Assembly (NCBI GenBank): GCA_903939515.1
Contig: CAJAHH010000136.1
Coordinates: 1-64,000, forward strand
Source: an uncultured Verrucomicrobiota bacterium
GTDB taxonomy: Bacteria > Verrucomicrobiota > Verrucomicrobiia > Limisphaerales > UBA9464
Direction of reading: 5' to 3'
Length of the DNA: 64,000 nt
The translations under genes and the position numbers were made by a program. The notes under the pieces are model-generated. The model saw only the letters and a list, made by a program, of their open reading frames with translations. It was not told the origin of the DNA and searched no databases. Below, in pieces: positions 24,689 to 33,374 of the stretch; position 1 is the stretch's first letter, and each line of letters starts with the position of its first letter.

Positions 24689-25951
24689 TCAGGGCTGAGA
24701 CGCACCAGCGGACCAATCCCAGACGCTGAGGGCCTTGAGTTCCCGTATATAGAGCTCTGAACCGTCCACCGCCAGGTGGGCCCAGGCATCGGACTCAGCC
24801 ACCTTGCGCCGAGAAAGGACGTCAAACTTTTCCGGGGTGGCTTTAAACAAGATCAGCTCCCCCCGTTCGTCCAAGGCAAGGATACGATCACCCTGGGCGA
24901 CCATGCTCCAGTATTTGCCAAAACTCTCACCGGTAGTCCACTTCTCGGCACCCGTCGCCAGCTCTATGCACAGAGCTCGTTGGCTCCGCAACTGGAGGTA
25001 AGCATGTCCCTCGTGAATGATCGGGGAGGTCATGTAGCCTTGTGCCTTAAATTCCCATGCTGGCACCGCCCGGAAGGCACCGTTTTCTGAACGAATATCG
25101 ATGCCCAAAGTTTTTCCACCGTAGGCGGCCGTAAAGAGTCGATCGTTCCCGGCGAAGGTCGGCGTTAGGATGTTCATGCCACGGAAGGACTCGACCGGAA
25201 GGGACCACAATTCGGCACCATCCTCCAACGCCACCCCGAAGAGTCGAGTCCGCGCCTGGACCACCAACTGACGTTTGCCGGCGAGGGTGAGGATCACGGG
25301 CGATCCGAAGGCACTACCCATCATGCCGCCACCATCCCGGGCCCCGTGCCACACCACCTGACCATCGGCTTTGCGCAGACGTGCAACACCACCACCGGCC
25401 TGAACGTAAACACTGTCGCCATCAATCAAGGGAGAAGAGACAAAACCAAAGGTGGGTAGGTCTGATCCAAACCGTTTTACGAAGTCCAATCGCCAACGCT
25501 CGGAACCGTCGGTACTGTTCAGAGCCACCAACACGTCGCGCATGCCCGCCACGTACAGCGTATCGCCATCCAAGGCCGGGGTAGCACGAATCCAATCCCC
25601 ATTGGATCGAGCAAAGAATGGAACGGACATAGCTCCCTCCCAGTCCCGCTTCCAAACCACAGAACCATCGGAGCGTCGCAAGGCCGTCACCTGCTCCCGC
25701 TTCTTGTCCACGGTCTCAGTAATAAAGACCCGCTCGGCATTCATCACCGGCCCGGAGTAACTAGGACCGAGAGGTAACTGCCAACGTCTCTTGAGCCGGG
25801 CTTCGTCCAGGCCAATGGGCCATTTCGCACCGGAAATCCTGCCGTCCCGATGGGGGCCACGCCATTGATCCCACGATTCGGCCGCCATCAGCGACGAACA
25901 CAGCATCGGCAACAGCAGCAAAAATCGCGGCAACCGGGTCGGGAAAATCAT
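24689..25951 (-). CDS. Exported PQQ-type beta-propeller protein (BamB-like)
   Basis: 420 aa with a signal peptide (about residues 1-23). WDQWRGPHRDG is the opening seen in the many verrucomicrobial and planctomycetal PQQ-like repeat proteins. Several blades follow, each with ALRRSDGSVVWKRDW-, ALNSTDGSERWRLDF- or LRKADGQVVWHG-type motifs. These proteins fold as propellers like BamB. Most lack a proven activity, and nothing here shows that PQQ is bound. It stands alone, divergent from ahpC, with 25 bp to the convergent MCE gene. Confidence 0.85.
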   Translation of the reverse strand: MIFPTRLPRFLLLLPMLCSSLMAAESWDQWRGPHRDGRISGAKWPIGLDEARLKRRWQLPLGPSYSGPVMNAERVFITETVDKKREQVTALRRSDGSVVWKRDWEGAMSVPFFARSNGDWIRATPALDGDTLYVAGMRDVLVALNSTDGSERWRLDFVKRFGSDLPTFGFVSSPLIDGDSVYVQAGGGVARLRKADGQVVWHGARDGGGMMGSAFGSPVILTLAGKRQLVVQARTRLFGVALEDGAELWSLPVESFRGMNILTPTFAGNDRLFTAAYGGKTLGIDIRSENGAFRAVPAWEFKAQGYMTSPIIHEGHAYLQLRSQRALCIELATGAEKWTTGESFGKYWSMVAQGDRILALDERGELILFKATPEKFDVLSRRKVAESDAWAHLAVDGSELYIRELKALSVWDWSAGASQP

Positions 25952-26097
25952 TCATAACCCTATCGCATAATCCGGATTCGTCAAAAAAAACACCTCATCC
26001 GATTGCGCCTCCAGCGGAACATGCTATCAATTTTCAGCACCCGGCCCGACGCCGGGAAACACTCAATCCCGCCACTTTGTCATCCAACCCCGTCGAT

Positions 26098-26703
26098 ATG
26101 AGCGAACAGATCACCCTTCGAGTCGGTCAAAACGTCCCCCACTTCGAGATGGAAACTTACGATCCCGCCGCAGGCGACTTCGGCAAGTTCTCACTCGAGG
26201 CATCCAAGCAGAGCGGCCGCTGGACTGTGTTGGTGTTCTACCCCGCCGACTTCACCTTCGTCTGCCCCACCGAACTGGCCGACCTAGCAGTGGTCCATTC
26301 CCAGCTGAAAAACCTTGGCTGCGATGTGTACGGCGTGTCCACCGACACCAAGTTCGCGCATCTGGCTTGGCGTCATTCCGAGAAACTTCTGGCCGACGTC
26401 CAGTACCCTCTGGCCGCCGATCCAACAGGGGTGGTTTCCAAGCTCTTCGGTGTCTACGACTGCGGCAGCGGCTTGGCCCTCCGCGGTACATTCATCATCA
26501 ATCCGGAAGGCACCTTGGTCTCCAGCGAGGTCAACTTCTACAACGTGGGACGCGATGCTTCGGAGCTGCTGCGGAAGATGGAAGCCAACGCCTACCTCGT
26601 CGGCCATCCCGATCAGGCCTGCCCAGCCAAGTGGAAGCCCGGTTCCAAGACCCTGACCCCGAGCAAAGACATGGTGGGCAAAGTGTTCGAGGCGCTTCAG
26701 TAA
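26098..26703 (+). CDS. ahpC: Alkyl hydroperoxide reductase C / 2-Cys peroxiredoxin
   Basis: 201 aa from ATG 26098 (MSEQITLRVGQ); a TTG 21 bp upstream extends the frame but is not needed. The peroxidatic cysteine lies in FTFVCPTELA, the resolving cysteine in DQACPAKWKPG. The body is typical AhpC: FYPADF, GVSTDTKFAHLAWR, GLALRGTFIINPEG. It reduces hydrogen and organic peroxides. No ahpF or OxyR gene is adjacent, so its reductant is unknown. A strong terminator follows. Confidence 0.95.
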   Translation: MSEQITLRVGQNVPHFEMETYDPAAGDFGKFSLEASKQSGRWTVLVFYPADFTFVCPTELADLAVVHSQLKNLGCDVYGVSTDTKFAHLAWRHSEKLLADVQYPLAADPTGVVSKLFGVYDCGSGLALRGTFIINPEGTLVSSEVNFYNVGRDASELLRKMEANAYLVGHPDQACPAKWKPGSKTLTPSKDMVGKVFEALQ

Positions 26704-26766
26704 GAGATAAAAATCAGGAGACCCACTCCTAACGGCCAATCGACCGGCCAATCGAACGGTCAAGTC

Positions 26767-26802
26767 AAGGGGCTCCGAAGCTTCAACCCTTCGTAGCCCC
26801 TT
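26767..26802 (+). terminator. Terminator after ahpC
   Basis: AAGGGGCT (26767-26774) pairs with AGCCCCTT (26795-26802), with an inner CCGAAG/CTTCGT extension, followed by CTCTTT. Confidence 0.7.
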
Positions 26803-26918
26803 CTCTTTAGAGCCTGCCTGAAAATGGGGAGGGGTCCTCCTACCGCCGAGGCATTGCCGACGCTTTGCCGCCGCTTTGTCGATTGCGCCTCCGACGCAGA
26901 CTCTTGCAGCCTCCCGGC

Positions 26919-27773
26919 GTGGAGCACTTGGATCCTCAATTAATTCGAACGGCCCTAATTCAGGCCCTAGAAGAAGACCTCGGTAGTGGCGACGCTACGA
27001 GCTTGGCCTGCATCCCACCCGAGGCCACCTCCACGGCGCGAATGAATGCTCGTGAACGCCTCACGGTCGCCGGTTTGGCGTTTGCTGAAGGCGCCTTCCG
27101 GGAATTGGCTCCCAATGCCGTGATCCGCCGGTGCGTGGAGGACGGGCAGCCCTGCGAAGCGGGAACAACGCTACTGGAAGTCTCTGGCCCCTCACGGGCC
27201 TTGCTATCGGCCGAACGCGTAGCCCTCAATTTCGTCCAGCGCCTCTCTGGGGTCGCCACTGCCACCGCCCGCTATGTCCACTTGCTGGAGGGCACCCGGA
27301 CCCGAATTTTGGACACCCGGAAGACCACCCCGGGCTGGCGTCGCTTCGAGAAGTACGCGGTGCGCTGCGGAGGCGGGGTCAACCACCGGATGGGCCTCCA
27401 TGACCGAATTCTCATTAAGGACAACCATTTGGCGGCGCTGGCAGGCGCGGCTCCCGACCCTGTAACCGCCGCAGTCCAGCGCGCGCGCGCTCAGTTTCCG
27501 TCTTTGTTCGTCCAGGTCGAGGCCGACACCCCGGACCAAGCCCAGCGGGCAGCCGAGGCGGGTGCAGACGGGATCCTTCTGGACAATATGCCCCCAGAGG
27601 TCTTGCGGGAGTCTTTGAGACGCATCGCCGGCCGTTGTCAGACCGAGGCCAGCGGAGGCATCCATGAAGCCACCGTCCGAGCTGTCGCCGAGACCGGGGT
27701 TAATTTTATCTCGATCGGCGCGCTCACCCATTCGGCCCGTGCAGTAGACATCGGTTTGGATTTCCTCCCGTGA
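26919..27773 (+). CDS. nadC: Nicotinate-nucleotide pyrophosphorylase (carboxylating)
   Basis: 284 aa from GTG 26919 (read as MEHLDPQLIRTAL). A TTG-initiated frame begins at 26865, but its first residues look non-coding. It converts quinolinate and PRPP to nicotinate mononucleotide in NAD synthesis. Signatures: ALEEDLGSGDAT, LNFVQRLSGVAT, ILDTRKTTPGWR, GGGVNHRMGLHDRILIKDNH and EASGGIHEATV. It heads a coupled group: its stop overlaps the GTG start of birA. No nadA or nadB in the window. Confidence 0.94.
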   Translation: MEHLDPQLIRTALIQALEEDLGSGDATSLACIPPEATSTARMNARERLTVAGLAFAEGAFRELAPNAVIRRCVEDGQPCEAGTTLLEVSGPSRALLSAERVALNFVQRLSGVATATARYVHLLEGTRTRILDTRKTTPGWRRFEKYAVRCGGGVNHRMGLHDRILIKDNHLAALAGAAPDPVTAAVQRARAQFPSLFVQVEADTPDQAQRAAEAGADGILLDNMPPEVLRESLRRIAGRCQTEASGGIHEATVRAVAETGVNFISIGALTHSARAVDIGLDFLP

Positions 27774-28762
27774 ATCCCGACACTCGCATTCTGGCCGCAA
27801 TGAGGGCTGCCGGAGAGACTGGCATCTCCGGAGCCGCATTGGCCAAGGATCTGGGCGTCTCCCGGGCGGCCATCTGGTCCCGTATCGAGGACCTTCGCAA
27901 GGCCGGTTACGACATCGAGGCCAGCCCGCACCACGGTTACCAACTCCGCTCGTCCCCGGATCGACTGCACGCCGACGATCTCTTGGCCCGTTTGGGGCCT
28001 GGCAAGCTCATCGGACGCGATATCCAAGTTTTCCAAGTGACGGCCTCCACCAATGATGTGGTTGAAAAAATGGCCCGAGACTCGGTCCGCGAGGGCATTG
28101 TTGTTTTTGCCGAATCGCAAACCCGCGGGCGAGGACGCCTAGGTCGGCAGTGGATATCCCCGTCGGGCAAAGGCCTCTGGTTCTCCGTACTGCTCCGACC
28201 GCAACTTCCTCCTGCCGCCGCCACGCAATTGACCGTGGTCAGCGCTGTGGCCGTGGCCCGTGGGATTGAACGCCACACCGGACTGAAGCCCGAGATCAAG
28301 TGGCCCAATGACATCGTCTTCGGCACCCGAAAGGTGGCCGGCATTTTGCTCGAACTCGGGGCCGAACTCGACCACATCCGGCACGTCGTGCTGGGCATCG
28401 GTATCGACGTGAATTTGGGTGCGGAGGAGATGCCCGAGGAATTGCGCACTATCGCCACATCGCTGCGCATCGAAGGCGGGCGCACCTTTGATCGCTCGGA
28501 TCTCGCGGCCACCGTCCTCGCCGAGTTGGACGCCGCGTATGGACGGCTCCGTCGGGGTGATTTCCATGAAATCAGCGACGAGTGGATGCGGCGCTGCAGC
28601 ACCCTCGGTCAACGGGTGACAATCCGGATGGCCGACCGAGTCGTCATCGGTCGGGCCGAATCTCTCAATGAAGACGGGGCCCTGCTCGTGCGGACTGAAC
28701 ATGGGCGATTGGAGCACATCATCGGCGGTGACGTGTCTTTGACCAAGGGTCCGACGCTATGA
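27770..28762 (+). CDS. birA: Biotin-[acetyl-CoA-carboxylase] ligase with N-terminal HTH
   Basis: 330 aa from GTG 27770, overlapping the nadC stop (GTGA). An N-terminal winged-helix domain (about residues 1-62, LAKDLGVSRAAIWSRIEDLR) is followed by the catalytic domain with GRGRLGRQWISPSGKGLW (biotinyl-AMP loop) and KWPNDIVF, then a C-terminal SH3-like domain. It activates biotin and attaches it to carboxyl-carrier proteins. The HTH suggests it also represses biotin genes, as in E. coli, though no bio operon is in the window. Its stop overlaps coaX. Confidence 0.94.
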   Translation: MNPDTRILAAMRAAGETGISGAALAKDLGVSRAAIWSRIEDLRKAGYDIEASPHHGYQLRSSPDRLHADDLLARLGPGKLIGRDIQVFQVTASTNDVVEKMARDSVREGIVVFAESQTRGRGRLGRQWISPSGKGLWFSVLLRPQLPPAAATQLTVVSAVAVARGIERHTGLKPEIKWPNDIVFGTRKVAGILLELGAELDHIRHVVLGIGIDVNLGAEEMPEELRTIATSLRIEGGRTFDRSDLAATVLAELDAAYGRLRRGDFHEISDEWMRRCSTLGQRVTIRMADRVVIGRAESLNEDGALLVRTEHGRLEHIIGGDVSLTKGPTL

Positions 28763-29526
28763 TACTGCTGCTGGACGTGGGCAACACCCACACCCACGTG
28801 GGCTTGGGCGGCCCGCGCAGCCTTCGAACGCTGGGCGATATTCCTACCTCGGCGTGGTCCGATGGGACCGCAACGGGACTGCTCGAAGCGCTGCTTCCCA
28901 AGCGCATGCCCGACCAACTGTGTTTCTGCAGTGTGGTTCCGAAAGCAACCCCCCTCCTGACTGAATGGGCTCACTCGCGGTTGAACTTAGCCCCTCTGCA
29001 ACTGACCCCGCAGTCGTTGCGCGGTGTCGGTATCGATTACCCCCATCCAGACACCATTGGTCAGGATCGCTTGGCTAACGCGGTCGCCGCCCATCACCAC
29101 TACGGAGCTCCGGCGCTGGTCGTCGATTTTGGTACTGCGGTCACCTTCGACGTGGTGGACCAGTCGGGTCGGTATGTGGGCGGCATCATCGCCCCGGGGC
29201 TTTCTGCGATGACGGATTACCTGCACGAAAAGACGGCGCTCCTGCCTCGGATTCGTATCCGGAATCCCCGACGGGTGGTCGGCCGCAACACCGAGGAAGC
29301 GATGCTCTCCGGAGCCGTCTTCGGTTACCGGGGTCTGGTGCGTGGCCTCATCATCGAGCTGCGCCGAGAACTCGGGGTGAGCCGCTTGCCGGTCGTGGCC
29401 ACCGGCGGCTACGCCCGCCTGATTGCTCGCGGGTTGCCGGAGATCGAGGCGGTGGTTCCTGGGTTAACGCTGGAAGGATTGCGACTCACCGCCCTCGCCC
29501 ATTGCGCAAAGCCTCTTCCCACATAA
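28759..29526 (+). CDS. coaX: Type III pantothenate kinase
   Basis: 255 aa, normal CoaX length. It phosphorylates pantothenate, the first step of coenzyme A synthesis. The ASKHA-fold motifs are LLLDVGNTHTHVGLG (phosphate 1), LVVDFGTAVTFDVVD (phosphate 2 region), and YVGGIIAPGLSAM. The ATG overlaps the birA stop (ATGA). CoaX beside birA is a common arrangement in several phyla, and here nadC and a peroxiredoxin complete a small cofactor operon. Confidence 0.94.
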   Translation: MILLLDVGNTHTHVGLGGPRSLRTLGDIPTSAWSDGTATGLLEALLPKRMPDQLCFCSVVPKATPLLTEWAHSRLNLAPLQLTPQSLRGVGIDYPHPDTIGQDRLANAVAAHHHYGAPALVVDFGTAVTFDVVDQSGRYVGGIIAPGLSAMTDYLHEKTALLPRIRIRNPRRVVGRNTEEAMLSGAVFGYRGLVRGLIIELRRELGVSRLPVVATGGYARLIARGLPEIEAVVPGLTLEGLRLTALAHCAKPLPT

Positions 29527-29536
29527 ATTGCCGAAC

Positions 29537-30019
29537 ATGGCTAAATCCATCGCATTGAGTCTTCGTCCCGGTGATCCAGCCCCGCCGTTCAGTGCGGTGG
29601 TGACGGACGCTTCACACATCACTTCCAAAGACCTTCTCGGGAAGCCAGTGGTGATTTACTTCTACCCGCGCGACGACACCCCGGGCTGTACCAAAGAGGC
29701 GTGCGGTTTCCGCGACCAGTATGAGGCGATTCAAAAGGCGGGAGCCGTTGTGCTTGGAGTCAGCGCCGACACGGTAAAATCCCACGTGAAGTTCACCAAC
29801 AAGCATCAACTTCCCTTCCCCCTGGTGGCGGACACGGAGGCGGTGGTCGCCAATGCCTTCGGGGCTTGGGGCGAGAAGGTCTTCATGGGACGGAAGTACC
29901 AGGGTATTCATCGAGTGACCTTCCTGATCGGCCGAGATGGCCGGATCGCGCGTATTTGGGATTCAGTGAAACCGGAGACCCATGCCGAGGAAGTCCTCGA
30001 AGCACTGAAGGCGCTCTAG
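29537..30019 (+). CDS. bcp: Thioredoxin-dependent peroxiredoxin, BCP/PrxQ type
   Basis: 160 aa from ATG 29537 (MAKSIALSLRPGD). The motif FYPRDDTPGCTKEACGFRD holds the peroxidatic Cys and, five residues later, the resolving Cys of the BCP/PrxQ class. GVSADTVKSHVKF and HRVTFLIGRDGRI complete the fold. It reduces peroxides with thioredoxin. It starts 10 bp after the coaX stop and so is probably the last gene of the nadC-birA-coaX operon. Confidence 0.94.
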   Translation: MAKSIALSLRPGDPAPPFSAVVTDASHITSKDLLGKPVVIYFYPRDDTPGCTKEACGFRDQYEAIQKAGAVVLGVSADTVKSHVKFTNKHQLPFPLVADTEAVVANAFGAWGEKVFMGRKYQGIHRVTFLIGRDGRIARIWDSVKPETHAEEVLEALKAL

Positions 30020-30198
30020 CGGCCACGATGAAGCAGCCCCGAGAGCAGGTCCACGGCGCGGGGATGGTGTTGCGGTCGATTCCGCCCGTCCTACCGATTT
30101 CCGATAATACCGATATCGGATTTGTCATCCCAAGATCGAATCGACCATGCTCTCAGGCGCCCTTGCCGAGCCTAGGATTCGGGAGGTGTGATTTTCCG

Positions 30199-31425
30199 AT
30201 GAACCAATCCGAAATAGCCTCCTGGGTGGTCACTCATCACCCGGCCCACCGTTTCCACGGAAAACGTGTGCTGCTCATCATCCCCGATGGCACGCGCACA
30301 GCACCCATCGGAGCCGTCTTCAAGGCCTTGCACGCCGAATGGTCCGAATCGGTGGCCGCCTTGGATATCCTTATCGCACTAGGCACCCATCCTGCGATGT
30401 CCGAGGAGGCCATTTGCGAGCGGCTAGAGATTACTGGCGAGGAACGTGCCTCCCAATATCGAGCGGTCGGATTCTTTAACCACGAATGGGACAACCCGGC
30501 GGCCCTGGAAACCTTGGGAGTTATCCCCGCCGAAGAGATACGAACCCTGTCCGACGGGCTCTTCGCCATGGATGTCCCCGTGTCGATTAACAAGCGCGTC
30601 TTGGGCTACGACCAAATCGTTATCATCGGTCCGGTATTTCCCCACGAGGTCGTCGGGTTCAGCGGCGGTAACAAGTACCTGTTCCCTGGAGTCAGCGGTC
30701 CGGAAATTCTCAACTTTTTCCACTGGCTCGGCGCGGTGATCACCACCGTGGGAGTCATTGGTCAAAAATGGACCCCGGTGCGCCGAGTGGTGGACCGAGC
30801 CGGAGCCATGGTGCCCATTCCCAAGCTGTGTCTGGCCCTCGTGGTAAAACCCGGAAGCAATGGAGAATTGGCGGGGATCTTTACTGGAACCCCCGAGGCC
30901 GCGTGGGATCAGGCTGCCGACTTGTCTGCCCAGACACACATAGAATGGAAGGATCGCCAATTTCACACCATTCTCAGCTGCGCGCCAGCCATGTACGACG
31001 AGCTGTGGGTCGGGGCCAAGTGCATGTACAAACTAGAGCCGGTACTGGCTCCGGGTGGCGAACTTATCATCTATGCTCCCCACCTCCATGAGATCAGTGT
31101 GGTCCATGGAGCGCTGCTTCGGCAGGTAGGCTACCACTGCCGCGACTACTTCCTGAAACAATGGGACCACTTCAAAGATTTCCCGTGGGGAACCCTGGCC
31201 CACAGCACCCATGTATTCGGTCAGGGCACCTACGAAAACGGAGTCGAAACACGTCGAGCCCGAGTGACGTTGGCCACTGGAATACCAGAATCGGTGTGCC
31301 ATGAAATTAACCTGGGCTACCGGGATTGGCGCTCCATCGATCCGGCTCAATTCCAGGGGCGGGAGTCCGAGGGCATCCTGTATGTTCCCAAAGCCGGCGA
31401 AACCCTCTACCGGGTGCGTACCTGA
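30199..31425 (+). CDS. LarA-like (DUF2088) nickel-dependent racemase family protein
   Basis: 408 aa from ATG 30199, 10 bp after the ribosome site GGGAGGTG; the frame stays open upstream to 29866 but that part is shadow of bcp. Signatures of the lactate racemase family are present: IIPDGTRTAPIG, ALGTHPAMSEEAI with a His in the position of the catalytic His, and PHEVVGFSGGNKYLFPGVSG with the His and Lys expected to hold the nickel-pincer cofactor. LarA homologues racemise or epimerise short 2-hydroxyacids, including sugar acids. The cofactor-making genes larB, larC and larE are not adjacent. Confidence 0.85.
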   Translation: MNQSEIASWVVTHHPAHRFHGKRVLLIIPDGTRTAPIGAVFKALHAEWSESVAALDILIALGTHPAMSEEAICERLEITGEERASQYRAVGFFNHEWDNPAALETLGVIPAEEIRTLSDGLFAMDVPVSINKRVLGYDQIVIIGPVFPHEVVGFSGGNKYLFPGVSGPEILNFFHWLGAVITTVGVIGQKWTPVRRVVDRAGAMVPIPKLCLALVVKPGSNGELAGIFTGTPEAAWDQAADLSAQTHIEWKDRQFHTILSCAPAMYDELWVGAKCMYKLEPVLAPGGELIIYAPHLHEISVVHGALLRQVGYHCRDYFLKQWDHFKDFPWGTLAHSTHVFGQGTYENGVETRRARVTLATGIPESVCHEINLGYRDWRSIDPAQFQGRESEGILYVPKAGETLYRVRT

Positions 31426-31524
31426 AGCCCCACTGACGCTGAGCGCAAAGAATCTGCCACACCGTTGACACCTCACGGCTAGAAGTCGGATTCTTTCGAA
31501 GTCCTCCACGAGCCCGACTCACCC

Positions 31525-32226
31525 ATGGCCATTGCCCAATCGGTCCATACCAATTTCAAGGATGCTTACTGCTACTATCATGGTTGCAGCCTGGCTGGCT
31601 TTGATCGTCATCTTCTGTTGAGGATCGTCCCACTGCTGTTCCGCCCGTTGGCGGCCCTTAGCTTTTGGATAAACCCTGAGATTTTCGCCAGCGAACTCGA
31701 GGTCATCCGTAACGCCGCTCCGGCACGCACCGGTCGGGAGGTCAATTCGGCCGCCCAAGACTTGGTGCACCTGCGATTCGTGGAGCACAGCTTCCGGCGA
31801 TCCATCGGGATGCGAGGCCGCTCAGAAGCAGTGGTGGAGGCCTGGAACCAGGTGAAGGCCACGGTCGATCGACCAATCATTCCCGATCATCCGTCCATCG
31901 GTTTCGCGGAGGGGGCATCTCACCTTTCGGCTGCATCCCGCACCTCCGCGCTGGGCCGCAACGATTCGGCCCTCACCCTCCGGACTCTCCGCAGAGTTCA
32001 TCAAGAGGTCTCGTCTGGGAAACCCATCTCCCAGATTCTCGCAGCCGAAGGACTCACTCACGATCAGTTGCTCAGCCTCTTGAATCGAAACCTCCAGGCA
32101 TTCGATGGCTTCGCGGGCCTCCGAGACCAGCTGCTTGGGCAACAGGGGCCGAACTCCCCCACCCCACCGAGCGGAGAGGTGGCCAAAAGTATTCCCCAGA
32201 AGCGTCCCTCCCGATCCATTTCATGA
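31525..32226 (+). CDS. Conserved-looking hypothetical protein coupled to a Gfo/Idh gene
   Basis: 233 aa, family not recognised. Residues 1-110 look folded: KDAYCYYHGCSLAGFDRHLL, then an aliphatic stretch LLRIVPLLFRPLAALSFW, then a mixed helical region with NSAAQDLVHLRFVEHSFRR. After a linker, residues 150-200 are helical and charged (LRTLRRVHQEVSSGKPIS) and the last 35 residues are Pro/Ser-rich. No signal peptide and at most one membrane-associated helix. Its stop overlaps the start of the downstream oxidoreductase (ATGA). The coupling and ATG argue that it is real. The function is unknown. Confidence 0.65.
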   Translation: MAIAQSVHTNFKDAYCYYHGCSLAGFDRHLLLRIVPLLFRPLAALSFWINPEIFASELEVIRNAAPARTGREVNSAAQDLVHLRFVEHSFRRSIGMRGRSEAVVEAWNQVKATVDRPIIPDHPSIGFAEGASHLSAASRTSALGRNDSALTLRTLRRVHQEVSSGKPISQILAAEGLTHDQLLSLLNRNLQAFDGFAGLRDQLLGQQGPNSPTPPSGEVAKSIPQKRPSRSIS

Positions 32227-33350
32227 AACCCACCCTCCGTGTCGGCATCATCGGCGGCGGCCTCATGGGCCGCGAGGCTGCCAGCGCGTTCGCCCGCTGG
32301 TTCGTCCTCAACAACTTCCCCGTGCAGGTCGAATTGGTCGCTGTTTGTGACCTTCAACCCACCCTGCTCGACTGGTTTCGCCAAATCCCAACAGTCAAAC
32401 TGCTGACCCCGGATCACCACCAGCTCCTCGCCTCACCCGAGGTGGATGTGGTGTACGTGGCCGTGCCTCACAACCTTCACGAGGCCATCTACCTCGACGT
32501 GTTGGCCGCCGGAAAAGATTTGTTGGCCGAGAAACCCTTCGGCATCGATCTCGCGGCCGCCCGACGCATCCGCGATGCGGCCGCCAAGTCCGGTCGGTTC
32601 GTGCGCTGCAGCTCTGAGTTCCCCTTCTTGCCGGGAGTTCAAAGGGTCATCGAATGGGCTCAATCTGGTACCATGGGCAAACCGCTAGAAGTCCGCTCCT
32701 GCTTCTGGCATTCCAGCGACCTTGATCCGACCAAGCCTGCGAACTGGAAGCGTCAGGTCCGCACCTGCGGGGCCATCGGCGTCATGGGCGACCTAGGAAT
32801 GCACGTCGTCCATGTGCCCTTCCGGCTGGGATGGTTCCCGAGTCGAGTCTATGCCCAGTTGCAGAAAATTTATCACGAGCGCCCTGACGGCAAAGGAGGC
32901 ACGGCCCCCTGCGACACTTGGGACAACGCCATGCTCCACACCGAGGTCAATATACAGGGCATCGAAACTCCCATGCGCTTGGAGATGAAGCGGCTGGCCC
33001 CAGGAGCCACCAACTCCTGGTCCATCGAGATCCTCGGCACCGACGGCGGCATGCGTTACTCCACCGCCGAACCGAAGACGCTCTGGAAGTTCGACCGCTC
33101 AAAAGAACAGTGGTGGAGCCGCACAGACCTCGGATTCCAGACGCCATTCCCCACGATTACCGGGGGCATCTTCGAGCCAGGTTTCCCAGACTGTTTTCTG
33201 CAAATGTGGGCAGCCTTCGCGGCCGAACGCGCGGGAGCCCTCGGCAATCGATTTGGTTGCGTCACCCCGGACGAAGCGGTCCGGAGCCACGAACTGTTCG
33301 AGGCCGCATTGGCTTCGCACGCTCAACGCACGGCCGTAATCCCCGGCTGA
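32223..33350 (+). CDS. Gfo/Idh/MocA-family oxidoreductase, cytoplasmic
   Basis: 375 aa with no signal sequence. Rossmann motif VGIIGGGLMGREAASAF at the N-terminus; DVVYVAVPHNLHEAIYLDVL and the catalytic-type DLLAEKPFGIDLAAAR follow; the C-terminal sheet domain contains GAIGVMGDLGMHVVHVPF. It oxidises or reduces a sugar or cyclitol with NAD(P); substrate unknown. Translationally coupled to the unknown protein upstream and 24 bp from the PNP gene. Confidence 0.9.
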   Translation: MKPTLRVGIIGGGLMGREAASAFARWFVLNNFPVQVELVAVCDLQPTLLDWFRQIPTVKLLTPDHHQLLASPEVDVVYVAVPHNLHEAIYLDVLAAGKDLLAEKPFGIDLAAARRIRDAAAKSGRFVRCSSEFPFLPGVQRVIEWAQSGTMGKPLEVRSCFWHSSDLDPTKPANWKRQVRTCGAIGVMGDLGMHVVHVPFRLGWFPSRVYAQLQKIYHERPDGKGGTAPCDTWDNAMLHTEVNIQGIETPMRLEMKRLAPGATNSWSIEILGTDGGMRYSTAEPKTLWKFDRSKEQWWSRTDLGFQTPFPTITGGIFEPGFPDCFLQMWAAFAAERAGALGNRFGCVTPDEAVRSHELFEAALASHAQRTAVIPG

Positions 33351-33374
33351 GTTCCGCAATCCGTTGCCAGCGCC

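Noticed and set aside
29866-30198. N-terminal extension of the LarA-like protein overlapping bcp
   Set aside because: The inner ATG at 30199 has a good ribosome site and fits the family start. The upstream part is an out-of-frame reading of bcp.
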